The notes under the pieces were generated by a model that saw only the letters and a list, made by a program, of their open reading frames with translations, made no database searches and was not told the DNA's origin. Source: Gymnorhina tibicen (lineage: Eukaryota > Chordata > Aves > Passeriformes > Artamidae). From it: a stretch of 64,000 nt of DNA. Within the stretch, counting starts at the first letter, position 1. Each line of letters opens with the position of its first letter. The stretch covers positions 837,648-901,647 of the forward strand of contig VXAZ01006779.1 in NCBI GenBank assembly GCA_013399875.1. Reading direction: 5' to 3'. The translations under genes and the position numbers were made by a program. This document shows, one piece after another, positions 36,901 to 51,355 of this stretch.

Positions 36901-39312
36901 GGTGAAACACTGACATTTTCTTTGGCTCTCTGGACTTTTCCTAGCAAAACTGGGTGTAAGTCCCTATTCTGGCAGCACACAGTCCAGAAATTTGCGTGCT
37001 GAGAAGGATGCTTGAGGTTTTGTTTACTAAGACTGTATTATGAAAGCATTATATTGATCCAAATTATGAAGGAAGTACAAAGTTGGATTTACTGTTCAGA
37101 TCAACAAAAAATCAAATTGATACACTAGAAGGTTTTAATATGATTTTATGGAAAAATATCAAAAACTAATGCAAGCACATGAAAAGGAGGGAGTTGTCAC
37201 ACTAACATATGTGAGACAGGAGAGTCATGCTCACAGCCAGTTTTAAGTGTGTATATTTAAAATTCCCATATGTGTAATATGACCTTGTGGCTTGAATTTC
37301 TTCTCTCTCCTAATCACTAAAATGTTCTCTTTTTCTCTTTTCAGTGTTATGAAATTGGCCAAATATGTGTAGTTCTACTACCATAGCATTTTCCATCTTC
37401 AGTTAAAACTTTATGGATTTTTGCTAATTAAGTTGCAGCTGTTCCTGATGTGAAATAATAAGGATACTTATGTAATGCTATAGTACCTAAAGGATCTGAA
37501 AATAATGTGGTGTCATACTAGGCAGTAGCATGATGCAATAGAATCAGAGCTGTGTGCTGAAACAGTGCGTGATCAGAACTTGGCATCCAGAGTATTTGAA
37601 ACCCTCATGGTTTCAAATAAGCTCTTTCTTATCAACTACCTATTAACAATAACATTTCATCAAGTGCACACCTACCTTCCAGCTTACCTTTATCCAAAAT
37701 AATCCGGTTTGTACACTGAAAGAGTGTACTGAGGGCAAGGGAAAGATCTGCTCAATAGTGCACTCCTGAACCAGATTAAAGCACTTCTATCATAGCCATA
37801 AGAGCAAAGACACAGTAGTTCTCTGAAGGGGGGGAAGTCTGTTTATGCAGTGCATGTCATCACAAAGCTGGGGTCAGAAGGGATCTCAGATTCACTTAAT
37901 GCATTTCCGTGAGGATCACCAGATAGATGTCATTCCTAATGGATTCCAATCTGTTCTCGAGAACTTCCAAAAATAGGAACATTACAATCCCTCTAGAACA
38001 AGAACAAAGTGGAATTAATTATGTGCTTACCATTATCATGAGCGCTCTGTTTAAAGGCTCTCCACTAGTAACCTTAATGCCTGCATGGTTTTCTGTTGCC
38101 AGTTGTTTGCTCCCACTCTCTCTCAAGAGTCTCTTCTGCAAAGATGATTCAGTTGCATGTTCAGAGTCCACCAACTGCTGTGAATTATTAAGGAAATCCA
38201 AAGCTGACCTCAGTTTGTACCTTTATAAGTCACTGGGTCATTCCTACAACAGGGACAGGGTTTCTGAGAGGGAATGCAAAGCTCAGATGAGGAGAAGAGT
38301 CACCACAGTCAGCCCTGTGCAAGCTGTTGCTGTTCATCCATCACAAACGTCTGACTCCCCTCAGTTCCTTGCACTGTTTTTGTAGAAAGGGAAATTAGTT
38401 CATTAGCTTTGTTCTAGGAATAATTTGCCCAGTTATTGCGGTGAAAGGTAAGAGGTATTTGGAAAGGGTATGTTTCATGGTATAAATCAGTCACTGGTAG
38501 GAATCAGACCAGGACTTACACAGGGGTATGTTTATCCTGAGTGTTCTCAGATGCTGGATTTCTTTCCCCTTTTTTTCTGAAATACCATTTGTGATGGAGG
38601 ATGTGCCTGATGTCACTTAAAGTAACAATCCCTCTTTTGTCAGTTTTCTTATTCTTTCAAATGAGTTTGCATGAGGGGAACCTCTAGTCAAGCCTGAGGA
38701 TATCCATGTTGTTTCATGTTCTGAAGCCCTATAGTCATACCCCTGTCGTGGGTATGTGGGGTTGCTGTCGTCTCTCACCACAGAAGGTCAGCGTAGTTGG
38801 ATATTGATGTAGAGAGCTGTGTAGAATAGTATTAACATTATGAATTAAGTCACTGAATGGATCAGATTACATTTTAAATTTTAATGCAAATGTATGGAGT
38901 AAAATCTATGGATTCTTCAGTATTTTGATCTACAAGTAGCAGTAAAGTCTTCAAAGCAATATTCTGATTAAATAATTAAAGTCAGAAACTTTCACAGAGA
39001 ATCACTAGATTGTGTAGAAGTCACTGATGTGTTCTGAAGTTCTTTTTGCATGTTATCATGACTCTGCCTAATCCAAGTTTGCCCTCGGGATATTTGTAGA
39101 TTTTGAGTAGGAAAAAAGAGGTAAATACAAAAAAAATATGAAGGAAAAAATGTTCATGAAGACTGCTCTGCATCCTTCTTGAGAGATTTAACCACAACAT
39201 TTTAAGCAGGTACAAAGAGATGGGATACAGGCAATGCAAACTTTAGAAGTGCTCAGTCATCAACATTTCCAAATGTCTTTTCCACGAAATGTTACCACAT
39301 AAGTGTGTAATT

Positions 39313-39350
39313 TGGCTACCAATAGTAACGTCGGTTACCAATAGTAACTT
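39313..39350 (+). repeat. 19-bp direct repeat, two units
   Basis: taccaatagtaac occurs at 39317..39329 and 39336..39348, with similar flanks at a period of 19 bp. Confidence 0.75.
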
Positions 39351-40980
39351 GATCCTAAGTGCATGACTCTAAATATAACTGGGAAAAATACCTTGATAAA
39401 ATTCTTTCATTCAAAACTTAAAAGATTTTTTTCACCAAATCCTGGTATGGAAATTAACTTTGCTCAGTTAAAGATACCTGAATGAAGATAGAATTAAATT
39501 ATTTCTAAACAGGTCCAATATCTGGTAAAAAATAGTGAAACAACCCAGCCTCCATATAGCATTAGAACATCTACTGAGATTCAAAACCAGGTCCCTTTAG
39601 CTAGCATTAACTAAGAATGACATTTATTTCACACTAATTTTTCTCTTGTATCCTCTGTAAAGCTCGAGTTTTCTTATTACTACATTCTGAATAAATCATT
39701 TGACATTTGAAGAATTGATGCGTGAAACTCCAGCTCATGAAAACTTCAAACAGCAAAATAAAGGAAGCAACACTCTGACTTGCTTTCTCCTGAGTTCTTT
39801 ATGTGATGGCCACCATTTTGACATACTTTCTTTTATTCCGGGAGCAAGGGGGTTTGGGGGTTGTCAGGAGGAGTGTCAAAATTTCAAGTTCTTTACCACA
39901 CCTTAAGAACCTCCAGGAGCTCTTCCATGAGAAAAGTGAATGCTTAAAAATTCTTTTCCTAGTACTCTTTCATCTGGCATGAGAAGGATCTATGTTGTTG
40001 AAAGAGCATGTAGCTGAAACTAACAAATCCAGTACAGGTAAATGTCACGACAACCATCAGGTTGCATCAGCTTGGAATCAGTTCCAGTGTATCATTTTCC
40101 TTGCTCAAATTGAACTTAGTCTTTTCTTTGAACATTTGCATCTAAAAAATATTTTGATCACACTGGAACAACTTTACAGATTAATAGATGAATAGCAGCT
40201 CTTCATGCTGTTATTATATGGTTGACTCATTTTTCCTCAAGCCTTTAAGATTTCAGTGCATTGAGTAGGGCTAAAATTTATTATTTTGTAATTCCATTGA
40301 AGAAGGTATTTCCCAGGACACATCCAGTTTCCTACAGTGCTTTTGGAAAAGTTGTCTGGTTCAGACATAGCATTTGATATCATGAAGGTTCTTCTAATAA
40401 ATCTTTAACCACCTCCCTGCAAAACATAAACTAAGCAGCAGAAGCATGTTTTTATCAACACAGAAGCATCTACAGTAGGAGATTTGCCAGCAGCTATCAT
40501 GATTGGAGAGTGTACTGGTTATTTTTATCTCACCTGTCCTAGCCATGAAGGTATAGTGGCAAACTTAAGTCCCTGTTGAGTCATAGCCTGAAAACTAATC
40601 AAGTTGTCAAGATGATAAAAGCAGAAGTCAAAGCTAAATTTTTCTATTTGCTAAATTTCATATACATGAGAGGAAATTCTGTCACATTGGTAAGAGGAAA
40701 ATAATCTTGAAAACAGAATGGAAAAAATCACTCTCCAGAGGTATATTTCTCAGATAGATATTAAGCTTAGTATTTGCTAATTGGTTCCTCTGCCATTCTC
40801 CTTATGCATCATTTCCAGCAGTTACTTTACCAGGCCACTCCTTTATGTGCATATTGGGTATAGACTATTAGCTGCTATTTCAAGCTCCTCATTTTCTTCA
40901 GAAGTGTAACCTCTGTAAACATTATCACAGCCTTGAGACTGTGTAAGTAGCTGAATGTCTTTATCAATAAATGAATAGCC

Positions 40981-41016
40981 TAAATTAATAAAAATAAATA
41001 AATTAAATAAATATTC
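40981..41016 (+). repeat. (AAAT)-rich tract
   Basis: Imperfect aaat/aata units in AT-rich sequence. Confidence 0.7.
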
Positions 41017-44000
41017 AATGAATAACAGGCATTATTAGCTTAGCCAGATTGAGTAACTTAACTCTGGCTGACCCCGACAGATGACGGTACCAAAAAGAAA
41101 AAAAAGAAAGGGAAAGGAAAATAATTGCTTTGCTGATTTCTAAGCTAAATAATTAGCTAAAACCCCCATGGCAGTAGGTTTCCCCTGTTTACCCTCATCA
41201 TCCATGAGGGAAACAGGGATGACCAGTAGGAAAAAAAAAAGCCAGCTTCCATACTCCCTGGATTGTTGCCACTGTAAGTCAAATATTATTCTAGACATAC
41301 TAGAAATATGCTTGATTATGCACTAAATGCTGAGACTTGCAACAGCTGCTTTTAGCTACCAGCACAGCAAAACTATTAGCAAAAGGCTGCCATTCTTCAT
41401 CAATTACAAAAGGGAATGGCAGTATTGCTTTTGTGGCCACAGTTGCTTCTGACAGCTGAGAGAAATATATATGTTCAGGGTGATGTCTGGAATGCAGAAC
41501 AGGAGAAAAGTAGGCTTCCCTGATGGTGTCTAGTATTCAAGATATTGACGGAGCCAGCAAGCTCGTGTTATTATCAGGGCTGCACAGCCATGAATACATA
41601 TACTGGAAACTGACTTTTCCAAGTAAATATGCCTTTCTCACATTACTTTTGTGGGAGTCAGCGTCTGGAGTATATATTCAAAACTTATTACTGGTAATTT
41701 TTCTATAAAAGATAAGCCCCAAAAGGGCAGTGTCAGCATCTCTCTTTACAAATGCACATGTCTTCCCAGTAGTGGAGTTTTGCTAAAACTACTGGTGGCA
41801 GGTCAGGGGAATATTTATTGAGACACGGAATCTCCTGATCTGAATTGCAATGTAGTGCTGCAGAGAACCATAAATTCACTTTTTTTTCTTCAACTTAAAA
41901 AAGCCCCAAACCCACTACTATGAAATGTGTTGATTAGATTTTTACTTGAATTCTAATAAGAAGATGGATGTTGTTTGGGTTGCCATGGTGCTATTTTTGG
42001 AATTGTTTAGAAAGAATATTGTCCAAAGTATTTCGTTTCTATGCCAGCAGCTGTGTTCTTCCTTCCCTCTGCCCATAAAAAAAATATTTTCACAATCGTT
42101 TAATTTCTTTCAAAAATACTAAATCATACATGTGGAGGGGGAGACATTGTGCAGCAAGATGATGATAGTTCTTCTGACTCTACAAGCAAATTGCATCTTA
42201 ACTCACCATGAAGTAGATTAAACTGCCTCGGTAGTCCATCACAAAAAGTAATTCCATGAAAATTCACATACCATGTCACATGATCATTTCTAGTAACAAA
42301 AGACAGGAAAAAGGTGAACAAGAAAAATGACAAAAGTCAGAGCCCTGAATTTCAAAAGAGAAGACTTGAGGAAGGAATCAGCTTTACAGGAAACCCTTGG
42401 GAGCATCCAAAGAAGTGGTATCTTTGTTACTGGAGAAATTCAAAATTTGGCAGGATGAAGGCCTGAGTCACCTGCTCTGACTGAACCTCTGATCTCTGCG
42501 GAGTGGAGAGAGGCACCAGCCAGAGACCATGGAACACTTGAAGTCCTGCTAACATTTCAGCATCCCTTCCTTTCTCAGTTAACCTTTAAAACTTACTGCT
42601 CCCATACATCCTTCTCTTGCCTCCTCACAGCCTCAAATCGGTCCACCCTCACTTTCTGTGTAAAACAATGCACTGCTACCACTTAACTGAATTTTGGCAT
42701 TTGTAGCCAAACTTAATGGGATTTGCAGGCATAGTGAAAGCTGTTCTTAATGAGAAAATATCACCACCTCCTTTCTAGTTTGTCTTTGCAATTCTATTCA
42801 CTCTGCATAATTTTTTTCAGGAATTGCATCTAAATAAGTTTGCTCTTTTATTCTCGTAGCCTTGAATCATATCATTTTCCTTTACAGTGAAATAATAATT
42901 TTATCTAGTCCCAGTTGAGTTTTGTGTATTCTTTGTCATGCTCTTCAGGTCAACAAACTAAACATAAAAACTTCAAATTTCTTGCTTGATTACTTTGAAA
43001 GACAACAATAGCTCCACAGACAGCAAGAAACCCACCCCAGCTACACTTTGGTGAGGGTAAAATTTGTTTCCAGGTTGAAATAGTACAAAGGGTCAATATT
43101 CTAGTCTTTTATAAGAAAAAAAATTAGGAAAGAAAATCAATTAATTAAATATTCTGTTTTGAAATTTGGGAGGGTCCAAACTTTAATTTTCTAAACAAAT
43201 TTTGACTAGTCATTCATAAGCAATTTGAAAATCTCAAACTGGGTATTAGAATACTTTGAAATTTCTTTCTAGTACTCCTTGGATAGGAAGAGATTTCATC
43301 AATATTGCTGTTCTTTCAAAGTTTCTTCTTTTTTAGGCAAAGTATCATTTTTACAAATGAGAGACTGCCAGAAAAAAGATTATAATCGTTCTAGAAGTCT
43401 AATCAATATTTCATAAACATTTCTGTTATGGTATAAACTCAGACGTCCTACAGTTCCTTCCAGTTATTCTGATATAAACTACAAGGCTTTTATTAGTGCT
43501 ATTTCTGTCAGTTTCACCAACAAGTTATAGATCTTGGGCTCCATTCTATTTGGACTTATTGATGAATCTCCTTTAGTTTTAGCCAGAGTAAAATTCAGTT
43601 GAGTATGCTTGCTGTGATTTACAGTATGCTAATCCTCAATATCACCTGAATTGATTCAAAGAAAACACAATCTTTAAAATTCCATACCATTTCTTGAGCT
43701 GTGTGAATGATTTAACACGATTTTTTTTCTTTCCAAAACATAAATACTTAAGTAACATCATTCAGTGTTTCTGCATTTTATAATGCCTTACATCAAATAT
43801 GTGTTGATTGCACATAAAAAATTAAAAAATATTTTAATATTGACTGTCATATATTTTTAAAAAAATTGTATCTTTTTTGTTCATTTCATTACTCCATGTA
43901 GTAATATAAGTATATATTTTTAAAAAATGTCATGAAATATGGTTAATGTGATCCCTCATCACTACCTTTGTGCATTAAAGATTTACAGCTGTAGTGCCCT

Positions 44001-46215
44001 GCATTATTGCCTGGAAAAAAATAATTGGAGTTTAGAGTCTACTTTTAAAAATACATTGGTTTCTTGTTTTGCAATAAAACAGAAAGCTTGTTAGATACAA
44101 AGAGCAATGCTTGATAATACTGAAAGGATGAGAAACCAATTTCAGGAAACCCATTTAGAACATTAAGTATGCATTTAAATAAGTAAATTACTGGAGGCAA
44201 AAAAACCCCAAACCAACACGCCATACTACTCATACAAGCTTTACATATTAACTCTTTGCTGAAAAAGATCTGAGAGATGAGTTAATACAGTTGAAAATGC
44301 TGTCAAAGTGATATGGATTATTTTTCATATTCAGTGCCTGCTATTTATCAGGCTATAATATGGCTTTGTATGTCTCCCTTAATAAAATTTAGTTTTTAAA
44401 TCAACATTTCTTCCTCCTTTTGTGTAATAAGTTTGGACTACCTGGAGCACGTACCTAGGAATATCTACATTAACAATCTCTGTGTGCAGCGATCATCAAG
44501 CACCTCGGTCAGTGACAGAATTTTCAGGCACTTTGATGGCCACTGTCTGCTTTCTTCATGTTGCAGCGTCACATTTTTGAGTGAGAAATTATAGATATGG
44601 TTTCAGCTCTAGTGTTTATTTTCATTCATTCACTTATTATCTGCTAATATTTTCTTTCTTTTAGAAGTTGATTTTAATGAAACTTGCCCTCAGCTTAAGA
44701 ACATGATCAGCCCATTAACTGTAAAAAGTGATTGCTAATCAAATAACATTTATATTTCTGTGTTCTCTTCAGGAGATAGAAAGAATATCTCTTGGAATAC
44801 TTTTTCATTCTCTATTGCTCAATAAACTATAACAGGAGAAGTCTGATGCTGCCATCATGCAGCAAGTATTTTTACAATGTTAGTACCAAATCCTTCACCA
44901 CCACTGTCAGTCCTCATGTGACGAGATTACAGGGGCCAGGCACGGAAAAAATTATCCTCCAAACAGTTAACCTTCACTGTTACTTTCCTGCCTAAGTCAT
45001 AGGACCTTTGATGTGGAATATCTCTCAGTGAGGCACTCCCAGAACTAAACTTCGACAAGTCCACTAAGGTTTATTTCAGATTGTGAACATTCTTTAAAAC
45101 TTGCCAACTTTCATTGCAGAAAAGCAGCAGTCTTAAAGCTCTTGCAGTATTTCATGGATATTCTTGAAAAAGTGTCAGATGACCTCCAAATATACAATGT
45201 TTCTTAAAACAGGAATGGTGGAGATAGCCCACATCACTGTGCTGTTTCTCATGTAGGCAACCTTCACTCCAAATCACTGTAAATGCCAACATTTAAATGG
45301 TACAGAAGATCATAGGAAATAATTCTTCAAAGCTGATGGGAAAGCCTAACAAAGTGGCAGTTTGTTTTGTTGAAGACTGTAGTTTGAAAACTATTTTAAT
45401 TATGGGGCAGTGAGGAAATGCAAGTAAATAGATTAGCAACCAGCAGGAGGAACAAAATATTTCTGCAGACTGTTGCCATTTACAATGAGTTTTCTGCTTT
45501 CATGTGCATTTCTTTTGCTCCATTGGTCCCTTTTAAGTTGGAATGTAAAGGAAACTGCACTAGGTCTGATCTATAGTTATGGCTGAAAACAGAGTGACAA
45601 GGAGTACTTCCTCCACAGTACTTCCATTTCTTACTGAGCTGTATTGGAAAGGCAAGGGTACTCAAGTCTGGATTTTGAAGACAACTACCTGAACTAAACA
45701 CCTAATTTCATTCTATAATGGGAATATGAATTCCACCTTTAGGAGACTGCAGTGCAGTTTTTTAATGTACCAAGAGCTTGGTTCAGTTGATCTTACTGAA
45801 GATTTTGGGAGTTGATTGGCCAAACACTTATTTTAAAGGATACTCCCATATTTTACTTTCATGGCTGTCTACTTTTTCACAAAGTTGTGGGGTATAATTC
45901 TTTTTCAAAATTTACTGCTGAGTTTTCCCAAACCTCCATCCTGTATGTGTTATACAAAATGTTTTTACAAATAATGCACGCATCACAAACTATTTATAAG
46001 TATCTTCTGATGGTGGATGACTTTCCCTTTCTTCCCCGTTATGCCTCAGCTGTTACCTAGATGATTGCTAGCATGGAGATGAAGAATTAACTGTTTTGTT
46101 CTCACCTTTTTTCCAGTGGAACAAGAATTGCAACAGAGCAACTGGACTACTGTGTCTGAAATATCCCTGATCACTGCTCTATGCCAAAAATGTGATTACC
46201 TGTGTTTCTTTGCAG

Positions 46216-46335
46216 GAGCATATGTGCTTCAAGTAAAGGCGACAGATGCTGATGATCCCACTTATGGAAACAGTGCCAGAGTGGTTTACAGCATTCTTCA
46301 GGGGCAACCATATTTCTCCATTGATCCCAAGACAG
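46216..46335 (+). CDS. CDH12: Type II cadherin exon, first half of EC2 (probable CDH12)
   Basis: This is an internal coding exon of a classical type II cadherin, a calcium-dependent cell-surface adhesion protein. It encodes about 40 residues of extracellular repeat 2. Visible motifs are [20 protein letters not shown], which holds the DAD calcium-binding triplet, and [15 protein letters not shown]. The acceptor is a pyrimidine-rich tract ending in tttctttgcag at 46215; the donor is gtaaat from 46336. Length is exactly 120 bp and both ends are phase 1: the first Gly codon needs a G from the previous exon, and the last Gly codon is completed by the next exon. As I recall, 120 then 168 bp is the usual exon order in this family. 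The residues V-K-A-T-D and S-I-D-P-K fit CDH12 better than CDH18 (V-T-A-T-D, S-V-D-P-K). The paralogue call is from memory; membership of the type II family is near certain. Confidence 0.93.
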
Positions 46336-49300
46336 GTAAATAGTTTATCAGCAACAGTGGAAGATTTAAGCTTTGGTTTTTTGATTCATGTAGGCAGTAT
46401 CAATGTATAAATATGGACCTGGTTGATATGGCCAAAATCCAGGAGAGCAATTTTCTACATGATTCAGTTTTGAGTATTGACTAGTTCTTTATGAATTGCA
46501 ATGTGTTGTAGAAACAAAAGAAACATGCTCCTCCAATCAGTCCTGGAATATCTAAAATATGTCTACATTTAACGATTATTTTTTCAATGCTTTACCATTT
46601 CCCGGTAGATAAAGCTTTACCTGTTATGTGCATCCTATTTATTTTTTTCTGATGATTGAGTTTTGTAACTTGGGTCTTCTCCGCATTTTCACTTGCTGAA
46701 CTTACAGTCAGAAATTCTCCATCAGTTATTGTTTTGCTATACTGAGCTAATTTGAGACTGGAAATCATCTCCTTTCCTTCTCTTTTCCTGGGGTATACTA
46801 TCTTTGTCTGGGGTTACTGGATGGGTGAGCAGAAAAAGATAATATGTTTAGAGAGACTGAAGTATTTGAGAGGTTGGTAGACAAGTAAATTGGGTATCTT
46901 GTCCTATATTTCTAAATGTCATTCTTGATTCTGTATTTAGTAATTCAGTTAAGGAAGGGATAACCTACATGGTGAATGACATACATTATGGCATCCTGAG
47001 TGTATTACAGGGAAAGCTGTCCATATGCCCCTTTCAGCAAATTGTTTTGCCTTCCAATGAAGCTGTACTTGAATGTCAGATTCAGGGCCTTTAGCCCTGA
47101 TGGTGGAGCCTTGTAAGGCTGTTAGCACACCATCTCCAGTGGACGCATCCCTTTGTTCCATGCTGCATTTAGCAGGAGATCATATTGCAATTTGCAGTGA
47201 GCAATTTTACTTTTCAAACTGAAGTGGGACTTCTTCAGGTGTCTGGGGAAATAAAGTAGTTGCCTTTATACTTACTTTTTCTTTTCAGTTTTGCAAAGAA
47301 TGGGTACGACTTCAATGGCAAAAAAACATTTTACCAAAATTGGAGCCAAAATTGGAGTTTTAGTACAAGTTTCACAAGGAAAAAGTAGTTAGAAGTACTT
47401 GGAAGAAGAACTATTTTTCCCATGGCACTTTGAATGGCTGTGTCATACATTCTCATCTGTAACTCAGTATTGAGTCAACCAGAGGTCATGACCTGCACCC
47501 TACTATGCCTGGAACATCATACAAACCTGGCTATGACCTGTAATGAATTACTCATGTGCTAAAAGAATGGACACAGCTGTACAGGAAGATTGATGGGACA
47601 GTAGCCCAGCATAGCTTAAAATCCTATACCAGAAAAAAAGTGTCTAGATTCATGCTTCTACAAGCAGCAATAATATGCTGTAACCTGTCTTAAAGTTAGA
47701 AAACTCACATTATGAGGGTTGCTCGTGGGTCTAACAACGACTGTAGAGGTAAACAGTATGTGAATAACACTGCACAGGATGGTGCTTAATGATTTGCTCT
47801 AAAATTCAGAAATCTGGGGCAATACTACAGATCTGGTCTTTCCAATTCTTTATTTTATAACTGAGCGGTTTATACAGTAGTTTTTCACTGCAGAGTTTTA
47901 CTGCCAGAAATCTGCCCTGAGGGCTTCTGACAGGAAAGGGGAAGAAAGCCATTTTGGTACATTGACAAACTCAGAACTGCCAGCAGATGAATAAGCATTT
48001 TTTGTGTTGTTACTGGCTTGTTTTGCCATCTCTTGCATTCCAGTAACAATTTTGAGACATAACCCTGTAGTTATTCAAAGAACCTAAGAACCTCTGTACT
48101 AAGTTTCTGCCCTGTATCATGTTTCCAAAAGTAATGGCCTGCTTAGCTCTAGTGAAGGATGAAGAGTAGGTGTTTAGTGATGCACACCTGGAATATTCTT
48201 CTAGTCTTCAAAGAACTTGTCCTAACAAAGTTCCTGGGTGACTAGCAGTGTCAAAGTAACTAGAAATCTGAAAGTATTTCTCCTCTACTTTTCCAATTAT
48301 CAGTAGATTTGACTTGTCCAGGAGTACAGTATCTGCATACCCACTGACTAGAAATTCCACAGCAAAACTTTATTCGGTTAAGAACCAGGTCCTCTTGCTC
48401 TTTTTTTGAAAGCGGGGCATCTCTTAACTTGTTTCATTCCTCAGACATTGCATAAGACAATGAACGGTTAATTTCTATTTATAATCTCCCTGAATTGACT
48501 ATTTTCTAAATTGAAGACTTTTTTAAACAGAAGCCATTCCATAACAGTAATCATCCTTTTCCTCCTCAGGGTGAGAAAGTGCACATCGTATTCAGGAAGC
48601 CAGCTGATATGGATGTGTACAGCTGTTTAATAACACTTCTTTATTCCTTTCCAAACAGTTCCAAACACTGTTTGTTTCTTTAGCTTCGACTGCACAGATG
48701 TTGATATGTTTGTGGAATTTTCTGTTGCTACCTCAAGATCTCACTGCAAAGTAGTAAGAGTGAAACCACTGACCGTAACTTTATGTGTGAAATAAGGATT
48801 GTGTTTGTCAAGCACTTGACTTTACACAATACTCCTTTCTCAAATCACTCCTAATAGGTGTTACACATGTACTCTGATATGAAACTAGCACACTTAAATA
48901 GTTTTTAACCTCTAGGTGTCTGGATGTCATAGCTGCCCATTTTACCCCTTGTCTTTATTGACCTCCTAACCTTTTTCCATCTTCTTGTTGGAGATAAGCT
49001 AATCATGTGGAAGTGGGAGAGTTAAATGCAATACAGTACCTTCTGGAGAGCAACTGTTTGACTGGCACATCCTAAGGCCTCAAATCTTATATGTGCAGGG
49101 TACTTTTAAATGCTACAAAGTTGCTCTTCTGATTTTAATGAGGGGTTTTTTAATATGAGAACTTCTCTTAAAACAAATAACTTCTCATATTTTTCCTCCA
49201 TATATTCTTTTCTTATGAAAATGTCCATTTGCACCATTAAAATGTCCTTTCCACCCTATTTTCGGATGTGTTTATGAGGTCAATATTGTTATTTATGTCT

Positions 49301-50228
49301 AGATGTCTCCAGATTTTGTTAGACTCAGTATTCTAGTCCATCTTCTGACTTCAGTTATATTATTGAAATCCAAATTGGTATCAGCAGGAGTATCGATGTT
49401 AATATTTATTCAGTAGGTTTTTCGTGGAACCTGGGTTTTCGCTTCCACAAAAGTGAGTGATCTCCTGCTGAATTATGGGTCAATAACTTTGGAAAGCAAA
49501 ACTTCTGGCCATGCATACTATTTTCAGTTTTCAGTGATCTCACAGGGACCATACTTTTTTGCACATTTGATATTGATGACATCTGAATAAACAAAAAAGA
49601 AAATCAAAGTTATTTGGTTCTGCAGTTGAACAATCGTTGTAGAAGGATTTACAAAAACTCAGAACACCATTACATGCACATAAGGCGTCTACATTCTAAT
49701 AACCCTTTGATTTAAACTTAGTTATTCTTTGTGATGCTGAAGTTGAAATACCAACATTTGTAGCTCTTTCCTTCCCATGGATTCTTACCTATACTTTATT
49801 CTTCTATTTTGCTGGTAAGATAACTCTAATTCACATTTGTCCTGTCCGTAAGAACTGATTTTGGAAGTAATAATATTTCTCAGTGTTTCATCTAAGACTT
49901 TAAAATAGAGTAGGAAGAAAAAGGAAAATTGCCTATGAATTGCTAGACATGAAAATTATTCTCATTGATTTTTTTTTCCTGAAGATAAAGGGTTTTTCCC
50001 AGAAAAATATATAGAATGACCTTACACTTTCAGACACGAATAAACAGTGGGTGATTTGGAACTTTACTGCTGGACTGATAGCCCATTCTTCATTTTCTGA
50101 AAAACCCCTGGAACATTTCTGAGAAAGCCACTTAGTTGTGCCCAGAACACCTATATCAACCAGATAAACTGCATTTTCTCCTCACAATAAGCTGTGTACC
50201 CATGCTCAGTTTTTTCTGTAATCTTTTG

Positions 50229-51355
50229 GACTTCAGCAAAGCTTTTGATACTCAAAATTGTCTCTCACAGGATCCTTCTGGACAAAATGTCCAGCACACA
50301 GCTAGATAAACACCACATCATGTGATGGGTGAGCAACTGGCTCACGGGTCAGGAACAAAGGGTTACAGTGAATGGGGTGGCATCAGACTGGTGGGGTTCT
50401 GCAGGGCTCCATCCTCAACAGTGCTCTTCAACATCTTCATAAATGACTTGGATGCAGGAGTGCAAGGAACACTATGTAAGTTTGCTGATGACACTAAATT
50501 GGGAGGAGCTGTCTACTGCCTTGAGGGCAGAGAGGCCCTGCAAATTTTTGACAAAATAGAGAGCTGGGCAATCACCAAACATATGAAGCTTAACAAGGAC
50601 AAGTACCAGATTCTGCAGCTGGAATGGAGCCACCCTGGTTGTGTATGGACTGTGGAATGAGATGCTGGAAATCAACGCTGTGGAAAAGCATCTGGGGGTC
50701 CTGGTCAATGGCAAATTGAATTTGAGTCAGCAGAGCCCTGGCAGCCAGGAGGGCCAACCATGTCCTGGGGGGATCAGGCACAGCATCACCAGCTGGGCAA
50801 GGGAGGGGATTGTCCCGCTCTGCTCTGCACTGGGGCGGCCTCATCTCGAGTGCTGGGGGCAGTTTTGGGTGCCATGATATAAAAAGAACATTAAACTATT
50901 AGAGAGCATCCAAAGAAAGGCTACGAGGACGGTGAAGGGTCTGGAGGGCAAGATGCATAAGGAGTGGCTGTCACTTGGTCTGTTCAGCCTGGAGGAGACT
51001 GAGGGGAGACCTCATTGTGGTCTTCAACATCCTTATGAGAGGAAGAGGAGGGGCAGGGACTGATCTCTCTGTGGTGACTAGTGACAAGATTCAATGAAAT
51101 GGCATGAAGCTGAGTTAGGAGAGTTTTAGTTTGGATGTCAGAGAAAGGTTGTTCACCCAGAGGGTGGTTGGGCACTAGAACAGGCTCCCCAGGGAAGTGG
51201 CCACAGCTCCAGCGTGAAAGAGTTCAAGAAGCATTTGCACAAACACTCTCAGGCACATGGTGTGACTCTGTGTCCTGCGCCGAGCCAGGAGTTGCACTCA
51301 ATGATCCTGATGGGTGGCTTCCAACTCAGCATATTCTATAATTCTATCATTCTTT
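50229..51355 (+). mobile_element. CR1 LINE fragment in the intron between the EC2 exons
   Basis: This is the 3' part of a CR1 in the same orientation as the cadherin gene. Translation gives DFSKAF at the start, VLFNIFINDLDAGVQGTLCK, FADDTKLGG (the FADD box is the reverse transcriptase catalytic motif, here intact as a motif), LEGREALQ, KHLGVLVNGKLNLSQQ and LGRPHLECWGQFWV in changing frames. It ends with the tail attctataattctatcattc at 51331..51351. Frameshifts and in-frame stops make it non-coding. It is the second CR1 here, with 4085..5172, that extends into the upstream part of the reverse transcriptase domain. Confidence 0.92.

Larger units (their letters stand above)
1..46215 (+). other. 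Large intron upstream of the EC2 exons (partial)
   Basis: No cadherin exon was found upstream of 46216. In particular, the expected larger exon covering EC1 and its W-containing strand-swap motif (RGWVWNQF-type) is not visible. The stretch is therefore read as one intron of at least 46.2 kb, with its donor outside the window. Type II cadherin genes of the CDH12/CDH18 group are known for very long introns in gene-poor DNA, which fits. Repeats inside it are listed separately. Confidence 0.75.
31097..46215. other. Long intron stretch, no gene recognised
   Basis: About 15 kb of AT-rich intron directly upstream of the first cadherin exon. Beyond the palindrome, the low-complexity tracts and a short 19-bp direct repeat (39313..39350), no CR1, LTR or gene was recognised. 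The minus-strand frame 35032..35250 is discussed in the findings. Unrecognised old repeats may be present. Confidence 0.5.

Noticed and set aside
46116..46215. In-frame ATG 33 codons upstream of the first cadherin exon, as a possible alternative start
   Set aside because: The stretch has no cadherin or signal-peptide character and contains the pyrimidine tract of a good acceptor. The exon length of 120 bp is as expected without it.
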